DNA from: Siphonodentalium dalli
Taxonomy: Eukaryota; Mollusca; Scaphopoda; Gadilida; Siphonodentaliidae
Direction of reading: 5' to 3'
Length of the DNA stretch: 64,000 bases
NCBI GenBank assembly: GCA_032622095.1
Contig: CP136063.1
Span: forward strand, 208,183,934 to 208,247,933
The notes under the pieces were generated by a model that saw only the letters and a program-made list of their open reading frames with translations, was not told the DNA's origin and did not search any database. A program made the translations under genes and the position numbers. Below, piece after piece: positions 1 to 12,860 of the stretch; the first letter of the stretch is position 1; every line of letters starts with the position of its first letter.

Positions 1-596
1 TCAGGTACCTACGTCACTAATGCAATCTCCAAACCGTCGATTTAGACGTTCAGGAGCCTACGTCACTAATGCTATCTCCAAACCGTCGCTTCAGACGTTC
101 AGGAACCTACGTTATTATTGTAATATCCAAATCGTCGCTTCAGACGTTCAGGAACCTACGACACTAACGTAATATCCAAGCCGTCGCTTCAGACGTTCGG
201 GAACTTACGTTACTATTGTAATCTCCAAACCGTCTCTTACGACGTTCGGGAACCTACGTCACTAATGTAATCTCCAAACCGTCGCTTCAGACGTTCAGGA
301 ATCTACGTTACTAATGTAATCTCCTAACCGTCGCTTCAGACGTTCAGGAACATACGTCACTAATGCAATCTTCAAACCGTCGCTAAAGATGTTCAGGAAC
401 CTACGACACTAACGTAATATCTCCAAACAGTCGCTTCAGACGTTCAGGAACATACGTCACTAATGTAATCTCTAAACCGTGCTTCAGAAGTTCAGGTACC
501 TACGTCACTAATGTAATCTCTAAACCGTCATTTCAGACGTTCGGGAACCTACGTCACTAATGTAATCTCTAAACCGTCATTTCAGACGTTCGGGTA
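1..596. repeat. 49-bp tandem satellite, about 12 copies
   Basis: A head-to-tail repeat with a period of 49 bp runs from the first base of the window. Each unit contains CCTACGTCACTAATG, then AATCTCCAAACCGTCG, then TTCAGACGTTCAGG. Copies differ by scattered substitutions and a few 1-2 base indels, and the last copies degrade near 596. The array begins at the window edge, so its true length is unknown. No coding potential is evident. Stretch 597-963 after it holds nothing I recognise. Confidence 0.93.
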
Positions 597-963
597 GCTG
601 CTATCGGGAACTCACGAAGTGGATGAGCTAGATATTTGTTGCGTTGTTATTGTGTAGTTATGAGTGAACTGGATTATGTGACTTTTACGATAATGTTTGA
701 GGTGTGTTTGATGTTCAAAATCTAGGCAAAATTGATATCTATTATCCTTGTAGATTTCAGTTATAAATATGAGTTATTGACGATTACTGCTTTTGAAATG
801 CGCCTTGTGAATTTTCACAGTTCGTGTACTAGTAGTTTAACCCGTCAGACGAACGTGCTTTATATAAAGATAGAAACAAACCCCCTTCGGATTAGATATT
901 TGATTGGTGACGTACGTTCCTTGTTCTGTATATATAGTCACATGAATGACGTTATTCACATTT

Positions 964-1402
964 AACCGGTTGGGCAGTGGTTACTGCTACGTAAAAAAGT
1001 AAGTGGCAGCAGCACGGTGTTGCTGCCACGTAAAATCGTTATCACATCAGCCAATCGGATTCTCTCTTAGAGCCGGATGTCGTTCGATCGGTAATTGTGA
1101 ACAACTATGGTCGGAATTTAGTATAGTCTGGAATCTGCCATGGGAAGTTCCCTTGCGCCTCTTCCAGTTATTTTGTACTACGATTTACATCTATGAACGA
1201 AGAAAACTCTTGCTTGAATGTAATCATTGTCATAAATGTCGAATTTCGTTTTAATTCCGCGCAGTTCTTCGACCTCGGAGCTTAAACTTTTAAATAATTC
1301 CCCAATTCCCGGTTCAAGTCGGGATACGATTTTACGTGGCAGCAACAAAAAAATTGCGGCCACTTAAAAAAGTTACGTGGCAATAACCACTTCGAACCGG
1401 TT
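964..1402. mobile_element. MITE-like inverted-repeat element
   Basis: The two ends are inverted copies of about 75 bp. The left starts AACCGGTTGGGCAGTGGTTA and the right ends with the complement (TAACCACTTCGAACCGGTT). Inside each arm is a smaller hairpin built on GTGGCAGCAGC and its complement GCTGCCAC. There is no coding region beyond short chance ORFs. No clear target-site duplication was found. This is a non-autonomous DNA-transposon-like element of unknown superfamily. Confidence 0.6.
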
Positions 1403-1549
1403 GTATAATAAAATCAATAAAACCGATATTTATCTGGGCTGTCGATTCATATGAGTCAAGACTGTCTTATGACTTATGTAGAGCTGTTGATTGATTGTTT
1501 ATTTGCCGATAAAATGCAATCATATAGTCATGTTTACACCAATTACAAT

Positions 1550-1690
1550 ATAAGGAGAGTATAACAGTATATCACATGAAACACTTATTATATCATTAAA
1601 AAGCCATTATATATTCCCTGATCTCTCGGATAGGCGCGTGCTTCCCGCATCGCGCCAACAAAATTAGTTACCCTAAACGGCTGAATACAC
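1550..1690. repeat. Dispersed repeat, copy 1 (second copy near 12735)
   Basis: The block with TATCACATGAAACAC, a run around TATCATTAAAAAGCCATTA, then GCATGCTTCCC-like and CATCGCGCCAA motifs recurs in the same order at 12735-12860. Similarity is patchy but collinear. It is probably an old copy of an interspersed element and overlaps the left end of the next inverted-repeat element. Confidence 0.5.
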
Positions 1691-2038
1691 TGACAGACTA
1701 CCTGCCACTATCAACAGTTTATGATAGTAAATTGCGATAACCCCCGATGAACATGCACTTTTTGTAGAAACACCAAGGCACTTGCATGAATGATACTATA
1801 TAAGACCCATAGGTTGCGATCAAGATAATTGACTCACATTTATATCGCAACATCATCTCGCCTGCAAACACCACTTTAAATCACTCACATGTGTTTGTAT
1901 ATACTTGGTTATAGCATCAGGCCTTGATCTCCACATCTACGCCAGGGGTTGTCAGGAAGAAAGTTCTCGAGATTATGACATCCCCTGACAGGTAGCCTTT
2001 TTAGCGTATTCAGCTGCGTGTGATATAGGGTAACTAAT
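1663..2038. mobile_element. Probable MITE with ATTAGTTACCCTA termini
   Basis: The left end ATTAGTTACCCTA followed by GCTGAATAC is repeated in inverse at the right end (GTATTCAGC then TAGGGTAACTAAT). The arms are imperfect, about 50 bp. A further inner hairpin is made by AGGGGTTGTCAGG and CCCCTGACA. It has no coding content. Boundaries are approximate. Confidence 0.45.
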
Positions 2039-2370
2039 CAAAATTTACTTAATATCTCATTCTCCCATATGTAATATAAACTTCGCTGTGAGTGTCTGTC
2101 ATCTAGCGAAGGTCCCATAAAAATGTCGTTGTCTTAGTAACTGTTGTCATGTATTAACTGTCGAAAGCGTTGGTACAGACGGACCAACGGCATGGTAGTT
2201 GTAGGACTTTCAGTTTGTGGGACCTTCGACAAGAGTTATGGGACTTCCATATTGTGTTCGTGCGAACTGCCTCTTCTGGGACTAAACAAGTTCCAAGGCG
2301 ACTGATGATCCAAAACTAATGTTATCATCCGGAAACCCAGAACCAAAACAAATGGCGCATTCTACATCTA

Positions 2371-2600
2371 AGCATGTTCTGGTGACTTTTTTTCCGGTTT
2401 ATATGACTTTCTGAAAGTCTCACAACAATAATATATCTGTCCAGGAGTGTCAAAAAATGTCCATGTCAAAAGATGTCCATGGGGTATTGGGAATTTTACC
2501 TGAATCCAATTTTAACATGTTGTGAGACTTAATAATGAGACAATATACATTAAATTTGCGGAACTTTCGAAAAACCAGTAAAAAGTCCCAGAACATACCA
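2371..2600. repeat. Imperfect inverted repeat
   Basis: GCATGTTCTGGTGACTTTTT near the left is matched in inverse by AAAAAGTCCCAGAACATACC at the right. A second matched pair lies inside it (AGTCTCACAAC and GTTGTGAGACTT). It is likely a decayed MITE. Flanking 2039-2370 and 2601-3104 hold nothing recognisable. Confidence 0.4.
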
Positions 2601-3104
2601 TTCATAGAGACGAACTAGGCATAAGCACTCAGTATATCCAACGATATAGATGCACTACAGCTAAATTCAGGTCGTATAATGCAAAATTGGGTTTAGCTGT
2701 CAGACGGTGGTTTAAACCGAGAGTTTTCTAGAAACCTGGTTTTCGAATCGTACAACAGTTATCACAATATAGGACAATACAATAATCTAAATGATGGCTA
2801 TACAAGATATAGACGTCTAAATAAATTGAAGCCGCAAATTATATAATCTACATGTCCTACATGTAAGATACGAAACCATGCCACATTAACGTGTGTAAGA
2901 TCTTGTTCTCCAATTATGTGAGATATTCAAAGGAATATTGACCATGCCATATTACTATACAGACAACACCAATGGAGAATATACCTCGGTGAAATGTAGG
3001 ACGCAGCTCCCAACGCTTAGGATTTGTAGACTCGTCTGTGTATGGCATGAGATGAAAAGATTATATATTAAAGATCGATTCAGGGTTCCAGACTTCCAGT
3101 TACA

Positions 3105-3560
3105 ACAACAATATGTGACCCTCCATATCAAAACCAGTCGTAAGTCGGGATTTGTTTACCCTGTGCCAATGCATTATCTTATATATGCGAGTCGACCATA
3201 GGTCGCCTCGCATATATAAGAGAATGCATTGGCCTAACAATTGTTTATTATTTGTTTTAAATAAATGTTTCTGACAATTTTTAGGACATAAAATAAAAAA
3301 ACATCCATGACCCTGCAGGGAGCCCCACACATATATAGAAGCATATAGAAGAGTGGCGTCTGTTCATGTTTGTCTGGGGCTCTGTATGGGTGAAATTATT
3401 AAAATTGTAAAAAATTGTTAGGCCAATGCATTCTCTTATATATGCGAGGCGACCTATGGTCGACTCGCATATATAAGAGAATGCATTGGCACAGGGTAAA
3501 AAAAATCCCGACTTCCGACTGGATTTGATATGGCGGGTCACATATAACACTTCTAACTTA
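3105..3560. mobile_element. Hairpin-ended MITE, copy 1
   Basis: The core runs from CCCTGTGCCAATGC at 3159 to its inverse GGCACAGGG ending at 3496. Each end carries a long palindrome (about 3165-3233 and 3421-3490) whose stem is CCAATGCATT, CTTATATATGCGAG and complement around a GTCGACC/GGTCG loop region. The interior (3235-3415) matches the interior of the copy at 24073-24290 in opposite orientation. Outside the core, an inverted similarity continues for about 55 bp (ACCAGTCGTAAGTCGGGA and its partner near 3515), so this copy may sit inside another inverted repeat. It contains no protein-coding capacity. Confidence 0.8.
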
Positions 3561-3639
3561 ACATCGCCTTCTGTTTTGTTCTGTTCTGTTGTTAAATTGT
3601 TTATTCCTCCAATGAATGAATATATTATATACAACATAT

Positions 3640-3769
3640 AGTAAATACAGTTATGTGTACACATATATAGTATTGTCGTATGCGCTCGATTGTATGCATG
3701 TATGTATATATACACATATACATATATACACATATGCACACATACATAAACACATATATATATATATTT
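3640..3769. repeat. TA/CA-rich simple sequence
   Basis: Alternating TATA, CACATA and GTATG tracts. The apparent ORFs on both strands here are products of the simple sequence. Confidence 0.7.
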
Positions 3770-3916
3770 AAGAAATAAATACACGGTGTAGAGGTGTGTA
3801 TGGTCAAGTTGTACCACAAAAAACTGATTGTAGGACGACGCGTAGCGGAGTCCTACAATCAGTTTTTTGTGGTACAACTTGACCATACACACCGATACAC
3901 CGTGTATTTATTTCTT
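3770..3916. repeat. Near-perfect 147-bp palindrome
   Basis: Arms of about 65-70 bp (start AAGAAATAAATACACGG, including GGTCAAGTTGTACCACAAAA) are repeated in inverse with very few mismatches around a short centre at about 3835-3850. A shorter relative of the same stem (GTGGTACAATT and AATTGTACCAC) occurs at 4682-4719, so it probably belongs to a palindromic MITE family. The AT-rich block at 4800-4850 is simple sequence. Confidence 0.85.
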
Positions 3917-4879
3917 TTGTAATACGACTGAAAGTTTATGGTCACAATTCGACTGAATAGTCAACGAAATACTGCGCTTTTTCGGTCTCAGGTGAGAAAA
4001 CATTTCGTGGTGTAATTCGTATTGGGCGTACTCGATTTATTTGCATGGAATACTCCGGTAATCTTGTCTTGTTATGAAATTCCCCCATTGACTTTTCGAG
4101 GCACCTCTTCTAGAAAATAATCGTTGTGATTGGCTAAAAAACGATGTGTTTTCAGCGGCGCCCGTGCCTTTCATTTAAATTGTACAGGAAATACGAATTG
4201 CGGTCATTTCTGTGTTGAACGTTGTTGGGACAACATGAATATGATCATCGACTATGGACCATTTTCCTTACACAAAGCGATCTAAATGATCTTATCCCCC
4301 TTCTGTACTGGGGAACAAACGCTTTCATTTTCAACTTGATTCCGAAATATCGAATCGACGAATATGATCGAGATTCGAATCGACGAATGCACACGCAGCA
4401 CAGCCCGGCCCCATGGATTTATTTTGTCATTTAATATACTTATTAAGTAACTTTCTTTCGTCGTAACATATATCAATATACCATAACATCATTTGGACCA
4501 TATTCATTGGCAACCAAACGGGTTTCAAGCGACAAATCGCTAGAAAATTCGCAAGATTGTCAAGATGTAGCAAAATTCAAAGGGTTACGGGTGCGGGTGT
4601 ACTCCGTTGATGCCCCGTTTGCGCGGAGTTAGAAAAGACGGGAAAAGTCGCGTGCGTCGATCTGAATAAACCGATTTTTTTCGTGGTACAATTGGAAAAA
4701 GTAGAATTGTACCACAAAACTGGAACGAGATAGCCATGGTAACTCGGGCCACTGGCCAATCAGGACATGGCTTTTAAGCATAGTTAGGCAGGGTCGTATT
4801 ACAAACATATATAATATATATATATACACATATACATATACACACACACCCATGTGCATTTACGCTCGATCGATGCATC

Positions 4880-6932
4880 GCGTTGTTTGCACTTACGGGT
4901 GTATAATAACATTCATAGCGAAATCATCATGGGATTTGGCTTGGTCACAATAGAACACTTCCCTGACCAAACTACATATATCTGAATGGAATAGCGTAAT
5001 ACGAAATGTAATGACTATTACCGCAAATGTTGAAAACCAAATTTGACATATAAACTAGACCTATCAATTCCAAAGAATATAAAAAAAAAATATTTAAAAT
5101 TTAACAAAAGAATGGTTGAAGTCCCTCTAAAACATCTAATCTATATGAAATAAATGCAAATCAATTTCAATATCTAACAGAAATAGCGTCTTTCTTGTGC
5201 CATTTTTTGTTCCAGATATGCTATTTTATACACTAGAACCACTGCTAGAACCTAAATACAAAGTAAAATAGTTTTTTATAAAAATTATCCTGGAACCATG
5301 AATACATCTTTAAAACGTGGAAACAGCATAGAAGAGCTAAAAGTTGTCAATATGAGCTTATTTTCAGGAGAACAGGTTGGTATAGAATAAGGTGGAATTC
5401 ACCATGAGCCCAAAACAACTTGTCATGGATTCGTCTTGAAAACCGGAAACTAATCGAGTGCGCCAGCGTCGTTCTCACGACAAAGCTTCCAGAAGGTGTG
5501 AAGTCTTATCAATAATATACCACACATTCCTATTAATTTCGGAAGTCGGATCCCATAATGTGCTCCGCGGGATTTGAAACTCACTGGGAAATACTAAAAG
5601 CGCTACTTGAAGTATATGTTAATTGTACCCATCCTGCGACTCTTTGTATAATCGATTCATCATCACAGTGAGATTTGTCATGGGAGCTATATTTTCAAAT
5701 CGACTGAAAGACATTTTACCCATTTTAAATCGATCAAAGAAAAATCGGCTTCAGTGTGGCAGCATATATATATAAATATATATATACACAGCACCACATA
5801 ACGCTTTTTCATACATCAATTTATGTTGTGCCGACGAAGTCATTAACGATATATGGACAAAAGTTTCCGTTGTTCTTATATGCTATATATGGCATGAGAT
5901 GTGCAAGAACAATTCAAGCATTCAAATACGTATACTGCAGTGCGCTCTATCGTGATTAGCATAGAGTCGTCTTTGTTTGTGTTTCTATCGGTGAAATAAA
6001 AGGAAACGTCAGAGATGGTGTGTTAAACTGTTCTGATGTTTAGAAGTTACAAAAACCCGCAGGAGCCACAGTCGATATCACTCAGAAGATAGAAGGTGAG
6101 TATTTCAAATAATCATTTTTCGATCAATCTATCTGAATGACTGACTGTCCAACCCTAACATGCAACAAGTTGTGGGTTCATGTGAACTTTTCACAGTACA
6201 TTATAGAGTAAGATTCTTTGTTCAACAATAGAGCTCATCCGTTTTATGAATATTTAATGTGAAATATACAATGTAGGTCTAAATACAGTTATTTTGTTCG
6301 AGTAAGACCACCCCAAACTGAACAATTGCCTCAATCGTTCTCAAATATTTAGATTTTACTGTGGAATTACATCGGTATATATCCGTGGCTAATATATAAA
6401 GGTAAATAACAAAGATTGTTCTATCGTCATAAACGTCCCTAAAACTGTCACATTTTACGGTGGATCGGGTATTCAATACTTTCGCTCAGAAAAAAGGGGA
6501 AGATATATTTCACGTTACATCATGTTACTACCCCATTACTTGGCAATGATCGCTTCATTTTATAAACGCTTGTCCTATATATCAGACTGGAAAATGATGG
6601 CTTCACCTTACTTAATAAATCCCCTACATTTTTACCCATGTAGTTCGCCAAATTTGTCAGCTATAATATGTCAGCCTCATTTGAGTTGCGTTGACATTTC
6701 ATTATCCACGAGTTTTAATATAAAATACAGTCATTATCTGCTAACAGTTGATGTGTTTCGTATATATATGCTTTCGTATATGTTATGACTCACTTCTGTT
6801 GATTATCCTCATTGTGTGCGTTTTCTTCTGGAATTTTTCTCACTTTTTCGTATTTTCCAACATATCCTCATGCAAATAGGTTCATATTGGACGTAAATAT
6901 TCACATCGATTCATATTGGACGCATATTATAA
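4880..6932. other. No recognisable feature
   Basis: AT-rich single-copy-looking sequence. It contains only short ORFs with no domain similarity I can recognise and no exon with both good splice signals and phosphodiesterase-like sequence. A pair of TTCATATTGGACG motifs near 6882 and 6911 resembles motifs at 12126-12198 and 20830-20870. Confidence 0.5.
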
Positions 6933-7071
6933 GTTACAGGGCGAGCTGTTGCCGGATACGGTGTCATGTGAGGCGAAGTGAGATTAATATGGGGCGAGGC
7001 GCGAGCCGAGCCCGATATTAATCTCGCCGAGCCTCATATGACACCGTAGCTGCAACTACGAGTCCTGTAAC
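6933..7071. repeat. Imperfect palindrome, about 65-bp arms
   Basis: GTTACAGG at the left pairs with CCTGTAAC at the right. Inside, ACGGTGTCATGTGAGGC pairs with GCCTCATATGACACCGT, and GAGATTAATAT with ATATTAATCTC. The centre is GC-rich (GGCGAGGCGCGAGCC). It is probably a palindromic MITE. Confidence 0.75.
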
Positions 7072-9155
7072 GATTTTATCATGCTTTCCATCTGATAATT
7101 TGAATTAATTGTACGAAGTTTATTGATTCTAGTAAGTTAAATGTGTGGTCTATGGCCATTAACGTATGTAACGTCATCGTGACGCGCTATGGTCGTTGAA
7201 CGTCAACGCATTGAGTCAATGGCTAATATATTCACCAGAAGTGGGACAATAAATTGAGTTTGCTTGTTAATTTATGAGTCTTTATAGAATTCTTCAAATA
7301 TATCACATGCAGGTTTCGGAACATGGTACTATGTCTTTAAATTCACAGAAAATTATTTCCGACATATAATGAGTCATTATCAATTTTGGCCCATATTCTT
7401 TGACACTAGCGTCTTCTAGACAAGATATATGCTGACAATTATGATTTTATATATGGCCCGCAATGAGTTCTATAGAATATATACCGTACACCTGTCGTAT
7501 AGCGGTATATTCACCACCTACTCGTCACTTTTATAGCTGAATTTCCACTAAAACTCATGTCCCAATTTCAAAATTTCGAGTTTCCTCATCCGTCTATAAA
7601 TATTGTTCAAAATAATTATGGAAACTTTCATGTTTAATTGAACAATGGTCATTACTCTTAATGATAATAAACCTTAGGCCATCAATATCCAAGATTTCCA
7701 CATATTTTTTGTTCGTTACATCTTGTCCCTCAACTCAATGTCTCTTCTGTAACGAAGTGGTATAAGAGCAAAATAATAGAACCTACATGTAAATAGTAAA
7801 TTACATCACTTGCCTTATAAAAGTGAGAACACATGGTATGTTCAAAAATGTGCGCAGATTTGGAATTTTCAAAAACAGTCGCGAAAAAAATATGTATCAG
7901 GTAGGTGCACCCACAACCGTATATTTCAAAAGCGTCTGAAATGTAACGTGAATTTAATATCGATACAACCAGGGACCTCAGTATCTCTAAATTATTTTTG
8001 AAGAGATCTTTCTAAGTCATTTTGATTGACACATTATCTCCTCGCTGAAGGGATAAATCGTTGAGATATTTAGTTTTTGATAGCCAATACATATCTCCTG
8101 TAACGGTCTCCTCCTGTTACGAAAAAACAATTACAGGAATGAACAGTTGTGTTACTGGAAATAAAACATTACATTAAGATCAGACTATTTGAAATATAGG
8201 CGCCTAAATTTTAAGTGGAATTACGTGTAAACTGTTGGGTATCTTATTAACTTTTAATTTTAGTGTCAGAAGAAGTTATATTTCTATGAGACACCATTTG
8301 CTGGGATGGTGTATCATGTGAACTCTCGTTACGGGAAATACTTGAATTGTTACAGGATATAAAAGTGTTATCTAAAACCGAGTTAGTTTTGAATAAAATC
8401 GGCTTTTAGTCACTTTGTGGATTTCGTGCTCTTATTCTGACATGAACGAACACATATGATAATATACCATACATCTTCTATATGTGAGACGTATCAAATG
8501 GTGCTTTCGTTACATGAAATACTCTGCGAGTAACACGATGGACGACAGTGTGTTACATGGATTATACTATTGTAAGTAATAGCTGGAGATCGTTTGTTAT
8601 TCTGTTCAGCATTAGTTTACTGTGTGTAGATATTTCATATTTGGATGGGCAGTGTGAAACTGATTTGGAAATATCGAAGTTAACATGATAGTGATATATT
8701 TTCAAGCACAACTTAACCTTACACGAAATACTACGACTAGCTGTCACTAATTTAGTATTATAGTGTAAGGCGGAAAAACCTTCCACCTTTATACTAATAA
8801 TAAATTAGTGGCAATGGCTGCATTTGGGTGTGATATGGTGGGCAAGCGTAGCTGAGTTAGTTTTGATTAGTTACTGTTTAATTCACGATTAGATCGCATG
8901 TTCGTTACATTAAGTACAAAACGTGCTAACCAGAGTATGTTAGAAGGTTTATTTGTTGCAGTAATACGAATTTGCTCGCATAATAGCCTAATTGTGTGAT
9001 AAAACTGTCCAACAATATGTGGCACAATGTTTTATTGTTGGGAATTCTAATGAACCACAGGCAGGCGTGCTCATATACATGCACTTTTTCCTGAAAAGTG
9101 GTTACAGGAAAGAGAAAGATGTCAAAATGCCACTGATATAGAACTCACGAATGTG
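7072..9155. other. No gene; decayed GTTACAGGAAATA-like motifs
   Basis: No coding region is supported. Between about 8095 and 8560 the motif family TGTTACAGG / CGTTACGGGAAATAC / GTTACATGAAATAC recurs irregularly, suggesting an old degraded tandem or interspersed repeat. Nothing else was recognised. Confidence 0.4.
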
Positions 9156-9379
9156 TTATCGCAATGTTTTGGAGGTAGCATCTGTCATGCATGTTGAGGC
9201 TTTAGACAGAACATATAAAGTGCAACTCCAGTAGAGAGTGTGCACATAGGTCATATATATGTCGTAGAAAGAGAGGAAGTTGTTTTTGTGGACAAGAAGA
9301 CAAGAACTAGAGATTTTATGCAAGTAAGTGAGACAGTACACTGTTGTCAGGAAAGTGGTATGCATATGGAGATGAAGAG

Positions 9380-9760
9380 TATTGATGAGACATGTCGGAG
9401 ACTGCAGTAGATATTAAGTATGATATTAGGACAGTTTCGAGGCAAGTGGTATACAGATGGATTATCATATAAATCGAGAGCGCGAAGAGTTATAGATATG
9501 TCGTGAGACTGCAGTAGGGAGTGAAGAAGCTTGTAAAATGGGTAGTTAAGACAGATATCATTGGTGGTGAAAGCGCAGAGGAGAAGCAGGTTGGTAATAT
9601 TGTGTAGACGAGGATTGTTGTGAAACGGACGTAGGGCATGAAGAGGTGAATAAGACATATATTTAAATCGAAGGGTAACACCAGGTTGAGGGTGTGGACG
9701 AGACTGTGTGAAACTGCTGTAGAAAGTAAACAGGAGGATACGACAGATATCATTGACAGC
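9380..9760. repeat. Degenerate tandem repeat, period about 105 bp
   Basis: The motif GAGACTGCAGTAG recurs with changes near 9401, 9508 and 9710 (GTGAAACTGCTGTAG), with other shared pieces such as AGACAGATATCATTG between them. The purine-rich character produces long minus-strand ORFs (9347-9658 and 9490-9903) that I regard as non-coding. Confidence 0.5.
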
Positions 9761-9899
9761 AAATGGGGAGAAGACGATTGAGGGTGTTTTCGAATGTGAT
9801 TATTGACGAATATGCCATGTCTAGTTGAATGTACCAATAAATATATCATAATTGAATACCAGTTGATTAACCAAACTATGTTTTGAATATAGGGACGTG

Positions 9900-10145
9900 T
9901 CAACGGGGGGGGGTCAACTTTGGTAAAAATTTGGAAGTTTCATGCTTGACAGAATATTAGTTGGACATATTGCACCATATATAGGATGATCTTTTTCTCA
10001 TTGTTGGATTTTCCAACCAGTAATTTTGATGCTTTGTTGGTAATAATTTCAATTGCAAATTTTCCAATCTTAGGAGGGGGGTCCGATTGGAAATATCCAA
10101 CAGATAGAGAGCTTAAGGTGTCGGTTGGAAAGTACCAGTCCAAGG
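9900..10145 (-). repeat. Dispersed repeat with G-run and TTGGAAATTTCCAAC motifs
   Basis: Read on the minus strand, ACTGGTACTTTCCAACC, a TCTGTTGGATATTTCCAA block and a CCCCCC tract follow each other. The same order occurs on the plus strand at 45600-45725, and a third relative starts at the G-run near 32150. It is an interspersed element of unknown type. Confidence 0.55.
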
Positions 10146-12734
10146 AATGCAGTTAGCAATTTTCAGGATGGGCACACCAACTGGGCCATCTAGCCACGCA
10201 TAATGTTTCGGGTGATATGAGTTGTTCATAAACTCCATAAGTTATATAAATTAGAAGAATTCTAATTTCTTTGCATGGCCAAAACGATGTGCAGATAATT
10301 CACGGAACAGTATACGTCATAAAGGAATTATGCCAATATGTAATGAAATACGGAGAAAATTTCGAATTTATGAAAGATTGTTGTCCGAGTATATATCTGG
10401 CAGAAACATATTTCAAATTACCATTTGCACGCATCTTGTTAGCCTGTTTTGGACACGATGGTTGATCCTAGTGCTTCCGTTTGTGTGCATCTCTGCGTGA
10501 GAGTCGGGTACCTTTTATGCGATTCCTGTTACACGCAAATGCACGTAAATCACATATTATGCGCGTAGCTGACACATCGCTCACCACTGCATGGTTGAAA
10601 ATCATCTTCCCAGTTAAAGGTTAAATGTTATACTTCGGACATAAATCTTAACTTATTCTTAACCGACTAACCGTGTACATAGTCATGCATGTTGGCCAGG
10701 TTATTATGGACCAGATAAATTCCTGTTTATCTACATGCAAGTACGTGTCGTGTAACTTAACCTGAAATAAGTTCTCGCGAAACGCTCCCCGTAGCATAAT
10801 TGAGTGGAGATGTTATGTATGTTACATGCATAATGCATGCTGCATTAAATGGCAGCATCCATTTTGTTTCTCTAGTGACTCAGTGTGTGTGATCTGAATG
10901 GCCCAGTTGGCCCACGATTGTAACTCACGTATACATATATGATATATATACATGTACATCGCTAGTACATGCTCCACTTTGTGTATCAGGACTGGTGTGT
11001 GTGCAGTTACGACAGGGGCAGCGGAACGCACTATATATTGTCTCCACAAACTTAATTCTATATGGTGAATTCTTCATTTTAGCCATAATTTTTCCTTCTG
11101 TTTTCTTGGAAAAATACATGTTCAATATCCCATTTTCATCGTGTTTTGTGTCGAATATGACAATTATGAAAAAAAGTATTTCATGTAACAATAAACGCCC
11201 ACATATCGTTTGTGTGACAAGAGAAGGGGTATTTGACAGAAACTCTTTAACAAGTGAGCTCCCGAATATATTAAACTGCACAGGTTACGTATATTGTGTA
11301 ACACACCTGTCTTTAATGCAACATATGACATTTGAAATCCCACAGTAATTTATTAAATAACCATATCTATGTTGTAGTATACACGACCGACTGCGGAATT
11401 ATATTAATGTTGCGTTATACTCGAAATGCGACATATTGGTCGTTTAGTGTGATATCAGCCGCACCGGTGTGCTCAAAGTTTATATCATGTAACGACTGTT
11501 GTCTGTAATGTAACTTGGGTGTCCTCCCTGTAACACGGGGAATAATGACATTTAAAAATCCTAAGTCATATGATTCCAAGGGAGTTATTTTGAATGGCCA
11601 GTGGTTTTGGACCTATCGGTTTCAGATCATTAAACCAATACTCAATATGATAAAATATTCTCTCTTGGTGCAATCTTTAATATCGGCAAATTGTTATTTT
11701 AGAAAAAACAGTTGATACTACACATGGACAAGGCATGGTTTAATTAACACCATAGAATATGAAAAATCCTATTTATTAGTTGTAATATAACCCAATTTGA
11801 CATGTTCGAGTTATAAAATGAAGTAGTTCCACTATTTCTTAATAACAGCCATACAAAGAGTGGTTATTACAGTAATGACATTATATATGCATAGCCGATA
11901 TTCACAACCCAACCAAATACGAATTATATGTGGTTAAGCCTGCATTTCACTATTTTAATAACCAATAATGTCTATTTGTTCCAAGCGATCACCAAATTGC
12001 GTGTTCTACCAACTTATTTTTTTCATTTTTTACCAGACTGACATATGGGCCAAAATTGATCATGACTCATATATCACATTTCTAATTTGGCTAATCGCAA
12101 GAGCTGACATAATAAATTCACATCGATTCATATTGGACGCATATATATATTCACATATGTTCATATTGGACGCGTATATTCACATATGTTCATATTGGGT
12201 TAGCTAATGTGTTAATGTGTATATATGGGTCGCTTTAAGGACTAAGGATACTCAGATTATTGAGCAGGAAGAAGAACATGCTTTGAAGCCTGGCAACACA
12301 GACTTAAACACTGCAAAAGTCACTTCAAATAAAAAAATAAAAGTACAATTCTTTGTATCAAATTATTATTATAACTTATAGCCTATAAAAATATAATATC
12401 TGATCGAAAAATGACAAAATATGACAAAATATTCCTTGACATATATCTCCCTTGATGAACGGCTAATCTTGCCAACATCCAACATTCTCGAACAAGTTTT
12501 AATTTTCTCCCCGCCAAATGGAATATCCGCAGTCCTTAATAAAGGAAGTGCGAAGCAATATGGCAACATTTCTGGATTGTGAAATTGTGTTATTATTAGT
12601 ATATTGTAGGTTAGTAATCCATTACCAATTATGTTTAAATTTTACCTCAACATATTCTAGCATGACATCTGTCCACATATATAACATCGACGACACCTAA
12701 AATGTAGGTCGGTATACGCTCAATACATATATAC
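10146..12734. other. No supported gene
   Basis: Short ORFs only. The longest are 10995-11348 on the plus strand and 10925-11281 on the minus strand. They overlap each other and show no domain I recognise. A small tandem of TTCATATTGGACG lies at 12126-12198. Confidence 0.4.
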
Positions 12735-12860
12735 TTATATCACATGAAACCCTTTTAATATCATTGAAAAATCCATTAGATATGTTGTTATCTGTCACTA
12801 ATGAGTAATAGCCGCATGCTTCCCGGGATACTAGGCATCGCGCCAAGTAAATTACCGCGC
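12735..12860. repeat. Dispersed repeat, copy 2 (partner near 1550)
   Basis: Collinear with 1550-1690: TATCACATGAAAC, TATCATTGAAAAATCCATTA, GCATGCTTCCCGG and CATCGCGCCAA. Sequence between this repeat and 13850 holds nothing recognised. Confidence 0.5.

Noticed and set aside
3281-3892. 203-residue minus-strand ORF
   Set aside because: It runs through a hairpin MITE, a TA/CA simple repeat and a palindrome; the length is a by-product of repeats.
9490-9903. 137-residue minus-strand ORF
   Set aside because: It lies in a purine-rich degenerate tandem repeat, overlaps another long minus frame, and shows no domain.
10925-11348. Overlapping 117- and 118-residue ORFs on opposite strands
   Set aside because: Neither shows a recognisable motif, and mutual overlap on opposite strands argues against coding.
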